The notes below the pieces were generated by a model. It saw nothing but the letters and a program-made list of their open reading frames with translations, searched no databases and was not told the DNA's origin. A stretch of DNA of 43,514 nt from an uncultured Alphaproteobacteria bacterium (GTDB lineage: Bacteria > Pseudomonadota > Alphaproteobacteria > HIMB59 > GCA-002718135), in NCBI GenBank assembly GCA_902614375.1, contig CACMKZ010000009.1, positions 1 to 43,514 of the forward strand. Direction: 5' to 3'. Below are positions 18,030-28,196 of this stretch, one piece after another. The first letter of the stretch is position 1. Every line of letters begins with the position of its first letter. Made by a program: the position numbers and the translations under genes.

Positions 18030-18749
18030 ATGGTAAATCTTGATAAATATTCTTCAATTTTCATTGCAAATTGGAAATTAAATGGAAATTCCTCATTTTT
18101 AAAAGATTATTATGAAAAATTAAAAGTTAATTCTAATAATTGTACGATTATCTGCTCACCTTCAATTTACTTAAAATCACTAAAAGGAAATAATGAAAAC
18201 TTATTTTGTGGGGCACAAGATGTTTCCTCTTATAGAGAAGGTGCTTATACTGGAGAATTATCTGCCTTAATGTTGAAAGATAATAATATAGATTTTTGTT
18301 TGGTTGGACACTCTGAGCGAAGACAATACTTTTCTGAAACTAATGATAATGTAAATATTAAAAGTTCAAATCTAATTGAAGAAAATATTATTCCAGTTAT
18401 TTGTATAGGTGAAACCTTAGAGCAAAAAGAAAACAACTTAACAGAAGAAACCTTATCTTCACAAATTAAAGATAGTGTTCCAAATTCAGCAAATCATCAA
18501 AACGCTTTAATTGCTTATGAGCCAGTTTGGGCAATAGGAACTGGATTAACCCCGACCTTAGATGAAATAAATCAAGTACATGAACTAATTAAAAATTTTG
18601 ATACTAAATTTAGAAGTTTTAAGGTTCTTTATGGAGGTTCTGTTAAGTCCTCAAATTCAAAAGAAATTACTGAATTAAGTAACGTAGATGGCTGCTTAAT
18701 TGGCGGGGCATCATTAAAAGTTGATGAATTCAATACAATTATTTCTTGA
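18030..18749 (+). CDS. tpiA: Triosephosphate isomerase
   Basis: Interconverts dihydroxyacetone phosphate and glyceraldehyde 3-phosphate. The 239 residues show catalytic Lys16 in ANWKLNG, His94 in LVGHSERR, Glu164 in AYEPVWAIGTG and the phosphate loop LYGGSVKSSN. It is a little shorter than the usual 250. It starts the run tpiA-secG-pyrG-kdsA-eno, the standard alphaproteobacterial order, and enolase lies four genes on. Confidence 0.96.
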   Translation: MVNLDKYSSIFIANWKLNGNSSFLKDYYEKLKVNSNNCTIICSPSIYLKSLKGNNENLFCGAQDVSSYREGAYTGELSALMLKDNNIDFCLVGHSERRQYFSETNDNVNIKSSNLIEENIIPVICIGETLEQKENNLTEETLSSQIKDSVPNSANHQNALIAYEPVWAIGTGLTPTLDEINQVHELIKNFDTKFRSFKVLYGGSVKSSNSKEITELSNVDGCLIGGASLKVDEFNTIIS

Positions 18750-18781
18750 TAAATAAAATCAATTTAATATAAAGCGAAATT

Positions 18782-19087
18782 ATGACAACATTAGTAATAA
18801 TCCAGCTGATACTTGCGATTGCTTTGCTTATATTAGTTTTATTACAAGGTTCTGATAACGATAGCTTGGGCCTTGGTGGTGGAACTTCAACTGGATTAAT
18901 GTCAGCGCGAGGTACTGCAAACCTACTTTCTAGGCTAACTGCAATAACTGCTGGTTTGTTCATGATTATGAGTATTGTTCTTACAATTACCGCCTCAATA
19001 GGCTCAGATCGCAATGTTTTAGAATCTCTTCCTTCAATTAACAATGAAGAAACTTCAGAAGAACCATCTATACCAGAAAATAATTAA
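18782..19087 (+). CDS. secG: Protein translocase subunit SecG
   Basis: Small membrane subunit of the SecYEG channel that helps protein export. The 101 residues have two hydrophobic segments (about 2-20 and 50-72) joined by the glycine-rich loop SLGLGGGTSTGLMSARG, the hallmark of SecG, and an acidic tail. The gene follows tpiA by 32 bases, with a weak AAGCGAA ribosome-binding stretch, and precedes pyrG, as in many alphaproteobacteria. Confidence 0.93.
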   Translation: MTTLVIIQLILAIALLILVLLQGSDNDSLGLGGGTSTGLMSARGTANLLSRLTAITAGLFMIMSIVLTITASIGSDRNVLESLPSINNEETSEEPSIPENN

Positions 19088-19114
19088 TATTATCTTGCTA
19101 TAATAAGTTCTATT

Positions 19115-19135
19115 ATGTATCACGGTATTCCGTAA
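19115..19135 (+). promoter_or_regulatory. Possible leader mini-ORF and hairpin before pyrG
   Basis: An ATG at 19115 opens a six-codon frame (MYHGIP) whose TAA stop at 19133-19135 shares its last A with the pyrG ATG (TAATG). The same bases contain a GC-bearing inverted repeat ACGG-TATT-CCGT at 19122-19133, directly before the pyrG start. There is no clear ribosome-binding site for either frame. It could couple or restrain pyrG translation, or be chance. Confidence 0.3.
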
Positions 19136-20748
19136 TGCATTTTGTTTTTATTACGGGCGGCGTCGCATCATCTCTTGGAAAAGGTATAGCCTCAGCTTCT
19201 CTAGCAACTCTTCTAAAAAGTAGAAAATTTAAAGTAAGGATAAGAAAGTTAGATCCGTATTTAAATGTGGATCCAGGAACAATGAGTCCATATCAACATG
19301 GAGAAGTATATGTAACGGATGATGGCGCTGAAACAGATTTAGATCTGGGTCATTACGAAAGATTCACAAATCAATCTGCTAAACAATCAGATAGCGTGTC
19401 GTCAGGTAAGATTTATTCCAATGTTCTTCTAAAAGAAAGAAAGGGAGATTACCTTGGTTCAACAATTCAGGTAATTCCTCATGTTACTAATGAAATCAAA
19501 TCTTTTATAAACAGTGATTTAAAAAATGAAGATATCGCAATTTATGAAATAGGGGGAACAGTTGGAGATATTGAATCCCTACCTTTTTTAGAAGCAATAA
19601 GACAAATTAGAAATGATAAAAATATTTCTTCAGCATTAATTCATATGACTTATATTCCATATTTAAGTTCAGCAGGTGAGTTAAAAACGAAACCTACTCA
19701 ACATTCAGTTAAAGAACTTCTCAATGCTGGTATTCAACCAGATATAATTATGTGTAGATCTGAACAACCAATAGATAATGATTCAATTTCTAAAATATCT
19801 TTATTTTGTAATGTTAAAAAAGAGTCAGTAATTCCTGCATTGAATGCTAAATCAATTTATGAAGTTCCTTCATTATATTCTAAATATGGTTTGGATGAAG
19901 CTCTCCTTAAACAATTCGGTTATAAACCAAAAAATCATAAACTAAATTTAAAGCCTTGGATCGATCTTCAAAAAAAAATTAAAAAAAGAAAACATAAAGT
20001 AAAAATTGCAGTAGTAGGAAAATACACAAATCTTAAAGATAGTTATAAATCACTTAATGAAGCATTGGTTCACGGAGGTATAGAAAATTCTGCCGATGTA
20101 GATATTCAATGGATTAATTCTGAAAAAGAAAACAACGCTAGTTTAATAAAAAAATTAAAAGGTTGTAATGGAATTCTAATTCCGGGTGGTTTTGGTATTC
20201 GTGGTATTAATGGAAAAATTAGTGCTATCAAATACGCGAGAGAAAACAATATTCCTTTTTTTGGAATATGTCTTGGAATGCAGTTAGCAGTTATTGAAAT
20301 AGCACAAAATGTTCTCAAAATTAAAAATGCTCACTCTTCAGAATTTAAGAAAACTACTAAATCAGTTGTAGGATTAATGACAGAATGGGTAAATAAAAAC
20401 AAGATTGAAAAAAGAGATAAAAATAGTGATAAGGGTGGAACGATGCGTCTTGGAGCATACAAAGCTATTTTGAAAAAAAATTCAAAAATCTTTTCTATAT
20501 ATAAAAATAGAGTAATTAGTGAGAGACACAGACATAGATACGAAGTAAATCAGAAATTTCTATCTAAATTTGAAAACAAAGGTTATTATTTCACCGGTAT
20601 GTCGCCAGATGGATTATTGCCTGAAGTACTCGAGAGTAAAAAACATAAATGGTTTATAGGCGTTCAATTTCATCCAGAGTTAAAATCAAGACCATTAGAT
20701 CCACACCCTCTTTTTGTATCATTTATAAAGGCTGCAATTAATGATTAA
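19135..20748 (+). CDS. pyrG: CTP synthase
   Basis: Aminates UTP to CTP using glutamine; CTP also feeds CdsA, KdsB and IspD reactions. The 537 residues have the N-terminal synthetase domain (FITGGVASSLGKG ATP loop, KLDPYLNVDPGTM, DDGAETDLDLGHYERF) and a C-terminal amidotransferase domain with Cys379 in GICLGMQLAV and the His/Glu pair in VQFHPELKS. It ends eight bases inside kdsA. The start fits the alphaproteobacterial consensus, and a six-codon frame overlaps it upstream. Confidence 0.97.
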   Translation: MHFVFITGGVASSLGKGIASASLATLLKSRKFKVRIRKLDPYLNVDPGTMSPYQHGEVYVTDDGAETDLDLGHYERFTNQSAKQSDSVSSGKIYSNVLLKERKGDYLGSTIQVIPHVTNEIKSFINSDLKNEDIAIYEIGGTVGDIESLPFLEAIRQIRNDKNISSALIHMTYIPYLSSAGELKTKPTQHSVKELLNAGIQPDIIMCRSEQPIDNDSISKISLFCNVKKESVIPALNAKSIYEVPSLYSKYGLDEALLKQFGYKPKNHKLNLKPWIDLQKKIKKRKHKVKIAVVGKYTNLKDSYKSLNEALVHGGIENSADVDIQWINSEKENNASLIKKLKGCNGILIPGGFGIRGINGKISAIKYARENNIPFFGICLGMQLAVIEIAQNVLKIKNAHSSEFKKTTKSVVGLMTEWVNKNKIEKRDKNSDKGGTMRLGAYKAILKKNSKIFSIYKNRVISERHRHRYEVNQKFLSKFENKGYYFTGMSPDGLLPEVLESKKHKWFIGVQFHPELKSRPLDPHPLFVSFIKAAIND

Positions 20749-21571
20749 TATTAATTTAAAAGATTATTCTATCTCAAATAATTCTCAATTTATTTTAATT
20801 GCTGGTCCATGCGTAATAGAAAACGAAAGTCACTCACTGATGATTGCAGAAGAGCTAAGTAAGATATGTGATGATGTTGGTATTAATTTAATTTTTAAAT
20901 CTAGCTTTGATAAGGCAAATCGATCAAGTATTAAAAGTGATAGAGGTATAAAACTCGATGACGCATTAAAAATCTTTGAAAAAATTAAAACTAATTTTAA
21001 TTTACCAATTTTAACAGATGTTCATAATGAAGAGCAATGTAATCAATTAAAAAAAGATAGTATTATCGATATTATTCAAATTCCTGCGTTTCTATGCCGT
21101 CAAACAGATTTATTATTAGCTGCAGGTAATACAAATAAAATTATTAATGTAAAAAAAGGTCAATTTTTATCACCAAATGATATAAAAAATATTTTCACAA
21201 AGATAGAAACTACAAATAATAAAAACATAATGATCACTGAAAGAGGAACATCTTTTGGTTACAATACACTTGTTAATGATTTTAAAGGTTTAGATATCAT
21301 GAAAAAATATAAGTATCCTGTAATTTTTGATGCAACTCATTCTGTGCAACAACCAGGAGGCTTGGGTGATAAAAGTGGTGGTCAAAGAGAACATATCCCT
21401 TCTTTATGCAAAGCTGCTATATCTATTGGTGTTGCTGGTTTATTTTTAGAAACACATAATGATCCGGATAATGCTCCTAGTGATGGACCAAACATGATTA
21501 ATATAAAAGATTTAAAAAATTTATTAGTTCAACTTAAAAAATTTGATGATATAGCGAAAAACAATGCCTAA
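20741..21571 (+). CDS. kdsA: 3-deoxy-8-phosphooctulonate synthase
   Basis: Condenses PEP and arabinose 5-phosphate to KDO 8-phosphate for the LPS inner core, linking to the lipid A genes in this window. The 276 residues show [14 protein letters not shown] with Cys24, which marks the metal-dependent class (the E. coli type has Asn there), [44 protein letters not shown] and [12 protein letters not shown]. Overlaps pyrG and eno by eight bases each, so translation is likely coupled. Confidence 0.96.
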   Translation: MININLKDYSISNNSQFILIAGPCVIENESHSLMIAEELSKICDDVGINLIFKSSFDKANRSSIKSDRGIKLDDALKIFEKIKTNFNLPILTDVHNEEQCNQLKKDSIIDIIQIPAFLCRQTDLLLAAGNTNKIINVKKGQFLSPNDIKNIFTKIETTNNKNIMITERGTSFGYNTLVNDFKGLDIMKKYKYPVIFDATHSVQQPGGLGDKSGGQREHIPSLCKAAISIGVAGLFLETHNDPDNAPSDGPNMINIKDLKNLLVQLKKFDDIAKNNA

Positions 21572-22844
21572 AATAACAAATATAAAAGCAAGACAAATAA
21601 TAGATAGCAGAGGAAATCCTACTGTTGAATGTGATATAGAATTTGAAAATTCTACATTTGGAAGAGCTGCGGTTCCAAGTGGAGCATCTACTGGAGTGCA
21701 TGAGGCTCTAGAATTGCGAGATAATGATAAATCCAAATATATAGGTAAAGGAGTTTTGAAAGCGGTAGGAAATATTAATGATACAATTTCTAATGAACTA
21801 GTTGGAAAATCATTTGAAGATATTTCTTCTTTTGATGATTTTTTATTAGAACTAGATGGTACGGAAAATAAATCAAATTTAGGTGCTAATGCAACTCTTG
21901 CTGCAAGCTTAGCTTTTGCAAAATGTTTAGCTTCCTCTAAAGGTCATGAATTATATTCTTTTCTTGGTAAGGAGCATAAAATGAGTCTTCCAGTTCCAAT
22001 GATGAACATTATTAATGGAGGATCACATGCAGATAACGACGTTGATATTCAAGAATTTATGGTTGCTCCTATAGGTGCAAATAATTTTTCAGATTCACTT
22101 CAATATGGTTGCGAAATATTTCATTCATTAAAGTCACTTTTAAAATCAAAAGGCTTAAACACAAATGTTGGTGATGAAGGTGGATTTGCTCCTAACATAA
22201 ATAGTTCTAGTGAAGTCATAGAAACAGTTTTGAAATCAGTGGAGGATGCAGGTTTTAAACCTGGAAAGGATATTTATCTTTCACTTGATGTTGCCTCAAC
22301 TGAATTTTACAAAAATAATAAATATGATTTACAGGGAGAAAAAATTGTTTTGTCTTCTGATGAGATGATTAAATATCTGGAGAAATTGGTAAATGCTTAT
22401 CCAATTTATTCTATTGAAGATGGAATGTCAGAGGATGATTGGGATGGTTGGTCAAATTTAACATCAACAATAGGAAAAAAAGTTCAGTTAGTTGGTGATG
22501 ATTTATTTGTTACAAACAAAAAAAGATTACAAAAAGGTATTGCAGAGGGTGCGGGCAATTCTATTTTAGTTAAAGTAAATCAAATAGGTACACTAAAAGA
22601 AACTTTGGAGTCGATTAAATTAGCAAAAGAAAATAATTTCACAACTATAATTTCACATCGTTCTGGTGAGACTGAAGATACGACGATTGCTGATTTATCA
22701 GTTGGTGTTTCAGCAGGTCAAATTAAAACAGGATCATTATCGAGAACAGATAGAACAGCAAAATATAATCAATTGTTAAGAATTGAAGAAGCATTACAAG
22801 GTAAAGCAAATTATGCTGGATCATCTATTTTAAATAATAAATAA
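21564..22844 (+). CDS. eno: Enolase
   Basis: Converts 2-phosphoglycerate to PEP, supplying KdsA and pyruvate for the pdh complex. The 426 residues carry [57 protein letters not shown], the metal ligands in [17 protein letters not shown] and LVGDDLFVT, the catalytic Lys in [14 protein letters not shown] and [15 protein letters not shown]. Length and motifs are normal. Confidence 0.98.
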   Translation: MPKITNIKARQIIDSRGNPTVECDIEFENSTFGRAAVPSGASTGVHEALELRDNDKSKYIGKGVLKAVGNINDTISNELVGKSFEDISSFDDFLLELDGTENKSNLGANATLAASLAFAKCLASSKGHELYSFLGKEHKMSLPVPMMNIINGGSHADNDVDIQEFMVAPIGANNFSDSLQYGCEIFHSLKSLLKSKGLNTNVGDEGGFAPNINSSSEVIETVLKSVEDAGFKPGKDIYLSLDVASTEFYKNNKYDLQGEKIVLSSDEMIKYLEKLVNAYPIYSIEDGMSEDDWDGWSNLTSTIGKKVQLVGDDLFVTNKKRLQKGIAEGAGNSILVKVNQIGTLKETLESIKLAKENNFTTIISHRSGETEDTTIADLSVGVSAGQIKTGSLSRTDRTAKYNQLLRIEEALQGKANYAGSSILNNK

Positions 22845-22881
22845 TTGACAGTTTCGATCTTAAATATGCTATTTGTATAAT
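22845..22881 (+). promoter_or_regulatory. Possible promoter before ftsB
   Basis: A perfect TTGACA (22845-22850) begins at the base after the eno stop. Two candidate -10 elements follow: TATGCT (22865-22870), with a short 14-base spacer, and TATAAT (22876-22881), with 25 bases, which is too far. Either way the start would be close to the ftsB ATG at 22884. The spacing is not good, so this is a weak call. Confidence 0.3.
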
Positions 22882-22883
22882 AA

Positions 22884-23195
22884 ATGAATAAATCTTTAGT
22901 TTTAAAAAATAAATTTTATTTCTATTTATCCTTTTTATTTACTTTTTTTCTATTTGTTTATCTTCTCTATTTTCTTATAAATGGTGAGAGGGGATTACTG
23001 AAATATTTTAGTCTTAAAAATGTTAATGCTCAATACAATGAACAATATATGTCCTTAAAAAAAGAAAATGAATTTTACCTAGATAGAATTAAAAGATTAC
23101 AACCAAATACTATAGATTTGGACTATTTAGATGAGACATTTAGGAAAGTTACAGGATTTACTTCAGAAAACGAAACAGTTATAATTATAGAATAG
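22884..23195 (+). CDS. ftsB: FtsB/DivIC-family septum formation protein
   Basis: Probable bitopic division protein of the FtsQLB complex. The 103 residues have a short basic N-terminus, one transmembrane helix (about 13-32), the GERGLLKYFSLK stretch resembling the FtsB GxxGL pattern, a coiled coil (about 44-70, with QYMSLKKENEFYLDRI) and a C-terminal DLDYLDETFRKVTGF resembling the conserved end of the family. The position between eno and pdhA is the usual one for alphaproteobacterial ftsB. Sequence conservation is low, so context matters. Confidence 0.85.
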   Translation: MNKSLVLKNKFYFYLSFLFTFFLFVYLLYFLINGERGLLKYFSLKNVNAQYNEQYMSLKKENEFYLDRIKRLQPNTIDLDYLDETFRKVTGFTSENETVIIIE

Positions 23196-23205
23196 ATTGA
23201 TTTAT

Positions 23206-23232
23206 TTGACAAAAAATCACCCTAATTATAAT
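23206..23232 (+). promoter_or_regulatory. Probable promoter of the pdhABC-lipA-ratA run
   Basis: Perfect TTGACA at 23206-23211 and perfect TATAAT at 23227-23232 are separated by 15 bases, two shorter than ideal. They lie in the 50-base gap between ftsB and pdhA, and predict a transcript starting about seven bases before the pdhA ATG at 23246. This is the best -35/-10 pair I found in the window. Confidence 0.55.
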
Positions 23233-23245
23233 TAAAGATTATCAT

Positions 23246-24208
23246 ATGAAGAAACTTCAAAAAGCCGATTACATTAAAATGTATTCTTTTATGCTCAAAA
23301 TTAGAAGATTTGAGGAAAGAGCAGCTCAACTTTACGGAATGGGTAAAATAGGTGGTTTTTGTCATTTGTATATTGGTCAAGAAGCTGTTGTTGTTGGGAT
23401 TTTAATGACAATTGATAAGAATGACTCAGTTGTAACAACTTATAGAGATCATGGCCATATGATTGCCAGGGGATTAGATCCAAAACGTATTATGGCAGAA
23501 TTGACTGGTAGAGAAGATGGTTATTCAGCAGGTAAGGGTGGTTCAATGCATATGTTCTCTAAGGAAAATAATTTTTATGGCGGTCATGGTATTGTAGGAG
23601 CTCAAGTACCAATTGGAACAGGTATAGCATTCACACATAAATATAATGGAGAAAAAAATATATGCAGAACATATATTGGTGATGGAGCAATGAATAATGG
23701 ACAAGTTTTTGAAGCTTTTAATTTAGCTGCTTTATGGAAGCTTCCTGTTTTATATATTATTGAAAATAATAAATATGGAATGGGTACATCTGTAGATAGA
23801 GCAGCAGCTGGATTAGATTTATATAAAAGAGGAGAGGCATTTGGTATTCCTGGTGAGAAGGTAGATGGGATGAATGTTTTCTCTGTTATAGAAGCAGCAG
23901 ATAAAGCAGGTAAGTATGTCAGAGAAGGTAATGGACCTTATATTATTGAAGTACAAACATATCGATATAGAGGACATTCAATGTCAGATCCTGCAAAATA
24001 TAGAACGAAAGAAGAATTAGATAACTATAAGCAAACTGATCCAATTGAAATAGTTAAAGCAGAAATTTTAAAGAAAAAAATTGCAACTAATGATGAAATT
24101 GAAAAAATTAATAAAGATACTTTAGAAGAAATAAAAAACGCTGCTGAATTTGCAACTAATAGTCCTTTTCCAAAGGACAGTGAGCTTTATACGGACGTTT
24201 ATTTATAA
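23246..24208 (+). CDS. pdhA: Pyruvate dehydrogenase E1 component, alpha subunit
   Basis: With PdhB forms the thiamine-diphosphate E1 that decarboxylates pyruvate. The 320 residues include RRFEERAAQLYGMGKIGGF, the GDGAMNNGQ motif that starts the ThDP/Mg site and its closing ENNKYGMGTS, and the RYRGHSMSDPAKYR loop. Signature blocks GKGGSMHMF and GGHGIVGAQVP are present. It heads pdhABC with its own probable promoter and is three bases from pdhB. Confidence 0.97.
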   Translation: MKKLQKADYIKMYSFMLKIRRFEERAAQLYGMGKIGGFCHLYIGQEAVVVGILMTIDKNDSVVTTYRDHGHMIARGLDPKRIMAELTGREDGYSAGKGGSMHMFSKENNFYGGHGIVGAQVPIGTGIAFTHKYNGEKNICRTYIGDGAMNNGQVFEAFNLAALWKLPVLYIIENNKYGMGTSVDRAAAGLDLYKRGEAFGIPGEKVDGMNVFSVIEAADKAGKYVREGNGPYIIEVQTYRYRGHSMSDPAKYRTKEELDNYKQTDPIEIVKAEILKKKIATNDEIEKINKDTLEEIKNAAEFATNSPFPKDSELYTDVYL

Positions 24209-24211
24209 ATT

Positions 24212-25591
24212 ATGAGTACAGAAATTTTAATGCCTGCATTATCTCCAACAATGACTGAGGGTAATTTGTCTAAGTGGTTAATTAAAAAAGGGGATACCGT
24301 TAAAGCTGGTGATTTGATTGCAGAAATCGAAACTGACAAAGCAACAATGGAGGTTGAAGCGGTAGATGAAGGTGTTGTTCTAGATCTTTTATTTAAAGAA
24401 GGTGAGGCGAATATTCCAGTAAATAAAGCTATAGCTATTATTGGTGATCCAAATGAAAAAGTTGAAGTAAAAAAAGAAGCTCCCGTAGAAAAAGTGATTG
24501 AAGAAAAGAAAATTGAAAAAAATATTGAGACAAAAATTGAGACAAAGAAAGATAATATAATCGATACACCATCACCTAAAATAGAAGAAGATACCAATTT
24601 AAGCTCAGAAGAAATTACCATGCGTCAAGCACTAAGAGACACTATGGCTGAAGAAATGAGAAAAGATAAAAAAGTTTTCATATTGGGAGAAGAAGTTGCC
24701 GAGTATCAAGGTGCGTATAAAGTAACGCAAGGTCTTCTTCAGGAATTTGGCAAAGATAGAGTATTAGATACTCCTATTTCCGAACATGGTTTCACTGGAT
24801 TAGCAGTTGGTGCAGCATTTAAGGGGTTGAGACCAATTTTAGAATTTATGACTTTTAATTTTTCTATGCAAGCAATTGATCAAATAATAAATTCAGCAGC
24901 AAAAACACTTTACATGTCTGGAGGACAAATTAACTGTCCTATTGTTTTCAGAGGACCTAATGGTGCTGCGGCTCAAGTTGCTGCACAACATAGTCAGGAT
25001 TTTTCTTCCTGGTATTCTCAAGTGCCAGGTTTAAAAGTCATTGCGCCATCTACTCCTTATAACGCAAAAGGTTTATTAAGATCTGCAATATCAGATCCAA
25101 ATCCCGTAATTTTTCTAGAAAATGAAATTCTTTATGGATTAAAAGGTCCCGTTAATAATGACATTAACTTCTCAATACCAATTGGAAAAGCAAATATAGA
25201 AAAAGAAGGTAAAGATTTAACGATTGTAACGTATTCAATAATGTTGCAGAAATCAAAAGAAGCTGCATTAAGACTAAAAGAGGAATATAATTTAGATATA
25301 GAAATTATTGATTTACTAACTTTACGACCTTTGGATACAGAAACAATCTTAAATTCAGTTAAAAAAACTAATAGATTAATCACTGTCGAAGAGTCATGGC
25401 CATTTGGTAGTGTTGGTTCTGAAATTGCAAATATTGTTCAAAGGGATGCATTTGATTATTTAGACTCACCAGTGATAAAAGTTAATAGTGCGGATGTTCC
25501 TATGCCATACGCATTGAGCTTAGAAAAATTATATCTTCCTCAAGTTGATGATATTATAAATGCTGCAAAAAAAGTAAGTTATATAAAATAA
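24212..25591 (+). CDS. pdhB: Pyruvate dehydrogenase E1 beta subunit with N-terminal lipoyl domain
   Basis: Second E1 subunit. The 459 residues carry a lipoyl domain (1-80; lipoylated Lys43 in [11 protein letters not shown]), a Lys/Glu-rich flexible linker (about 85-130) and the E1-beta catalytic region (about 132-459; [57 protein letters not shown]). A lipoyl domain on E1-beta is a known alphaproteobacterial arrangement. Stop and pdhC start are adjacent with no gap. The lipoyl domain closely matches that of pdhC. Confidence 0.97.
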   Translation: MSTEILMPALSPTMTEGNLSKWLIKKGDTVKAGDLIAEIETDKATMEVEAVDEGVVLDLLFKEGEANIPVNKAIAIIGDPNEKVEVKKEAPVEKVIEEKKIEKNIETKIETKKDNIIDTPSPKIEEDTNLSSEEITMRQALRDTMAEEMRKDKKVFILGEEVAEYQGAYKVTQGLLQEFGKDRVLDTPISEHGFTGLAVGAAFKGLRPILEFMTFNFSMQAIDQIINSAAKTLYMSGGQINCPIVFRGPNGAAAQVAAQHSQDFSSWYSQVPGLKVIAPSTPYNAKGLLRSAISDPNPVIFLENEILYGLKGPVNNDINFSIPIGKANIEKEGKDLTIVTYSIMLQKSKEAALRLKEEYNLDIEIIDLLTLRPLDTETILNSVKKTNRLITVEESWPFGSVGSEIANIVQRDAFDYLDSPVIKVNSADVPMPYALSLEKLYLPQVDDIINAAKKVSYIK

Positions 25592-26821
25592 ATGGCAATT
25601 AAAGTTTTAATGCCAGCATTATCACCCACAATGTCAGAGGGTGTAATTAATAAGTGGCTAGTTAATATTGGCGATACTGTTTCAGCTGGAGATATATTAG
25701 CTGAAATTGAAACAGATAAAGCAACAATGGAAGTTGAGGCAGTTGATGAGGGAGAAATTACACATTTAATTGATACAACACCAGATAAACAAATTGCTGT
25801 TAATTCTGTCATTGCTCTAATCAATGGTAACAAAGATGAAAGATTAGAAGATTATAATGATAAAGATCAAACTGTAAGCAGTGAAGAAAAAAATGAAGTT
25901 TCAGAAACATCTAAAGTAAATACTGAAGTAGATAACAGTCAAATAATAGAAAGAAGTAAAGATTCAAATACTAAACAAAATACTAATTTTGCTTCACCGT
26001 TTGTTAAAAAATTTTCGAAAGATAACAATATTGATCTAACTCTTATTAAAGGGTCTGGACCTGATGGTAGGATAATAAAAAAAGATATTCAAAATTTTGA
26101 ACTTCATATCAATGATGAAAATATTTCTGTAATTGAGCCATCTAGCATTAGAAAAATAATTGCTGAAAGAACAACACAAACAAAAAATGAGGTTCCACAT
26201 TTTTATCTTACAATTGAAACAAGAATGGATAAGCTAATAAATTTAAGAAAAAAAATAAATTCAAATAGTAATATCAAAATCTCGTTTAATGATCTCATTG
26301 TAAAAGCGTGTGCAATGGCAATAGCGAAAAATCCAGAAACAAATATTTCTTGGGTGAATGGTAAAATTCATCAATATAAAAATATCGATATTGCAATAGC
26401 GGTAGCGTTAAAAGAAGGATTGATTACACCTATTGTTAAAGAAGCCGATACAAAAGGATTAGCTAAAATCTCAACAGAAATCAAATCATTAGTAAAAAAA
26501 GCTAATCAAAATAAATTATTACCAGAAGAATATAGTGGAGGATCTATAACTATCTCAAACTTAGGCATGTTTGGAATCACAGAATTTCAAGCAATTATTA
26601 ATCCGCCACAATCAAGTATTATTGCAATTGGATCTATAATTGAAAAACCTGTTGTGGACTCTGGCAGTATTGAAATAGGACATACAATGAAATCTACTAT
26701 TTCAGCAGATCATAGATCACTAGATGGTGCCGTTGCGGCAAAATTACTCAAAGATTTTAGCGATATTTTGGAAGATCCCTTCCAAATATGGTTGAATAGC
26801 ATGGATATGGAAGTTATTTAA
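25592..26821 (+). CDS. pdhC: Dihydrolipoamide acetyltransferase (pyruvate dehydrogenase E2)
   Basis: Core of the pyruvate dehydrogenase complex; transfers acetyl from lipoamide to CoA. The 409 residues have one lipoyl domain (1-78, Lys43 in [11 protein letters not shown]), a linker, a peripheral-subunit-binding domain (about 129-165, [12 protein letters not shown] and [13 protein letters not shown]) and a catalytic domain with IPSS-like [14 protein letters not shown] and His374 in [15 protein letters not shown]. The E3 gene lpd, usually next, is absent; lipA follows after five bases. Confidence 0.97.
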   Translation: MAIKVLMPALSPTMSEGVINKWLVNIGDTVSAGDILAEIETDKATMEVEAVDEGEITHLIDTTPDKQIAVNSVIALINGNKDERLEDYNDKDQTVSSEEKNEVSETSKVNTEVDNSQIIERSKDSNTKQNTNFASPFVKKFSKDNNIDLTLIKGSGPDGRIIKKDIQNFELHINDENISVIEPSSIRKIIAERTTQTKNEVPHFYLTIETRMDKLINLRKKINSNSNIKISFNDLIVKACAMAIAKNPETNISWVNGKIHQYKNIDIAIAVALKEGLITPIVKEADTKGLAKISTEIKSLVKKANQNKLLPEEYSGGSITISNLGMFGITEFQAIINPPQSSIIAIGSIIEKPVVDSGSIEIGHTMKSTISADHRSLDGAVAAKLLKDFSDILEDPFQIWLNSMDMEVI

Positions 26822-26826
26822 CCTGC

Positions 26827-27762
26827 ATGAGTGGACCACGTCATCCTGAAAAAGTTAAAAATAAATCAAATCCAATCCCTAAAAAACCAAGTTGGATTAG
26901 AGTAAAAGCACCAACTTCAAAATTTTTCAAAGAAACAAATAAACTCCTAAAAGACAAAAAAATTGTAACTGTATGCGAAGAAGCTGCATGTCCAAATATA
27001 GCTGAATGTTGGCAAAAAAAACATGCAACATTTATGATACTCGGAGATATATGTACTAGAGCTTGCGCATTTTGTAATATTAAAACTGGCAAACCTCATT
27101 ATATTGATCACGGTGAAGCTATAAGAATTGCTGAGTCAGTTAAGCAATTGAACTTAGAACATGTTGTAATTACAAGTGTTGACAGAGATGACCTAATAGA
27201 TGGTGGAGCACTACATTTTATCAACGTAATAGATTCAATTAAATCTTTAAATCCAAGTTGCACAATTGAAATTTTAACTCCTGACTTTAAAAATAAACCT
27301 GAAGCTATAGATATTTTATCTAAAAATTTACCTGACGTCTTCAATCATAACTTAGAAACAGTGCCAAGATTATATCCATCAATTCGTCCGGGTTCACGTT
27401 ACTTTGTAAGTTTAAATTTACTTAGTCAAATTAAAGAAAAAAATCCAAGTATATTTACAAAATCCGGTCTAATGGTTGGTTTAGGTGAAACTAAAGAAGA
27501 AGTATATCAGGTAATGGATGATTTAAGAGCAGCTAATGTTGATTTTATTACAATAGGGCAATACTTACCTCCAACACCGAAACACGCTAAGCTAGAAAAA
27601 TTTATTACTCCTCAAGAATTTGATGAATATAAAAAAATGGCATACGCAAAAGGATTTCTAATGGTGGCATCATCACCGCTAACTCGTTCAAGTTATCATG
27701 CTTCTGATGATTTTAAAATCATGCAAGAAAATAGGAAAAATAAACTTTATTCAATTCAATGA
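26827..27762 (+). CDS. lipA: Lipoyl synthase
   Basis: Radical-SAM enzyme that inserts two sulfurs into octanoyl groups on lipoyl domains, so it matures the PdhB and PdhC domains made by the same run. The 311 residues have the auxiliary-cluster cysteines Cys50, Cys55 and Cys61 ([14 protein letters not shown]), the SAM-cluster cysteines Cys76, Cys80 and Cys83 ([10 protein letters not shown]), [19 protein letters not shown] and the C-terminal serine ligand motif RSSYHA. The start is ATG 26827, and the stop overlaps ratA (ATGA). Confidence 0.97.
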   Translation: MSGPRHPEKVKNKSNPIPKKPSWIRVKAPTSKFFKETNKLLKDKKIVTVCEEAACPNIAECWQKKHATFMILGDICTRACAFCNIKTGKPHYIDHGEAIRIAESVKQLNLEHVVITSVDRDDLIDGGALHFINVIDSIKSLNPSCTIEILTPDFKNKPEAIDILSKNLPDVFNHNLETVPRLYPSIRPGSRYFVSLNLLSQIKEKNPSIFTKSGLMVGLGETKEEVYQVMDDLRAANVDFITIGQYLPPTPKHAKLEKFITPQEFDEYKKMAYAKGFLMVASSPLTRSSYHASDDFKIMQENRKNKLYSIQ

Positions 27763-28196
27763 AATCTTCAAATAGAGAGGAAATAGTTGATCACGACGCA
27801 AAAGGACTTTTTGATATTGTTTTAGATATCGAAAGTTATCCATATTTCATTCCTTGGTGTTCAGCAATGAGAATTCATTCAAAAAATAAAAATGAAATAT
27901 ATGCTGATATGGTAGTTTGGTATAAATATTTTATGCCCCAAACTTTTGGTTCTCACGTCACTTTTGATAAAAAAAAACTTTCAATAAGTACAACTTATAT
28001 TGAAGGACCTTTAAAAGACCTTAAAACTAATTGGATTTTTGAATCATTAAAAAGAAATCAAACAAGAATTCATTTTAACGTTGAATTTGAATTTAAACGA
28101 TTTTTTCACCAAAAAATTGCTGAAGCTTTCTTTCCTTTAATTGAAAACAAAATGATTGAATCATTTAAAGTTCGTGCTGATGAAATTTTAGATTAA
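27759..28196 (+). CDS. RatA/Coq10-family START-domain protein
   Basis: Member of the SRPBCC/START-like family annotated as ubiquinone-binding Coq10 or as ribosome association factor RatA. The 145 residues begin with the family block [16 protein letters not shown] and include [34 protein letters not shown] and a long C-terminal helix ([21 protein letters not shown]). The place after lipA is usual in alphaproteobacteria. Sequence alone does not decide between quinone chaperone and translation-linked roles. Its last nine bases overlap the end of cinA on the other strand. Confidence 0.88.
   Translation: MKSSNREEIVDHDAKGLFDIVLDIESYPYFIPWCSAMRIHSKNKNEIYADMVVWYKYFMPQTFGSHVTFDKKKLSISTTYIEGPLKDLKTNWIFESLKRNQTRIHFNVEFEFKRFFHQKIAEAFFPLIENKMIESFKVRADEILD

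Noticed and set aside
22845..22881. TTGACA and TATAAT before ftsB read as one promoter
   Set aside because: The spacer is 25 bases, too long for a sigma-70 promoter; only a weak alternative with TATGCT is kept.
24199..25833. Two similar Ser/Ile-rich minus-strand frames opposite the starts of pdhB and pdhC (24199-24621 and 25579-25833)
   Set aside because: They resemble each other only because the lipoyl domains on the other strand are near copies; they are shadows, not a gene pair.
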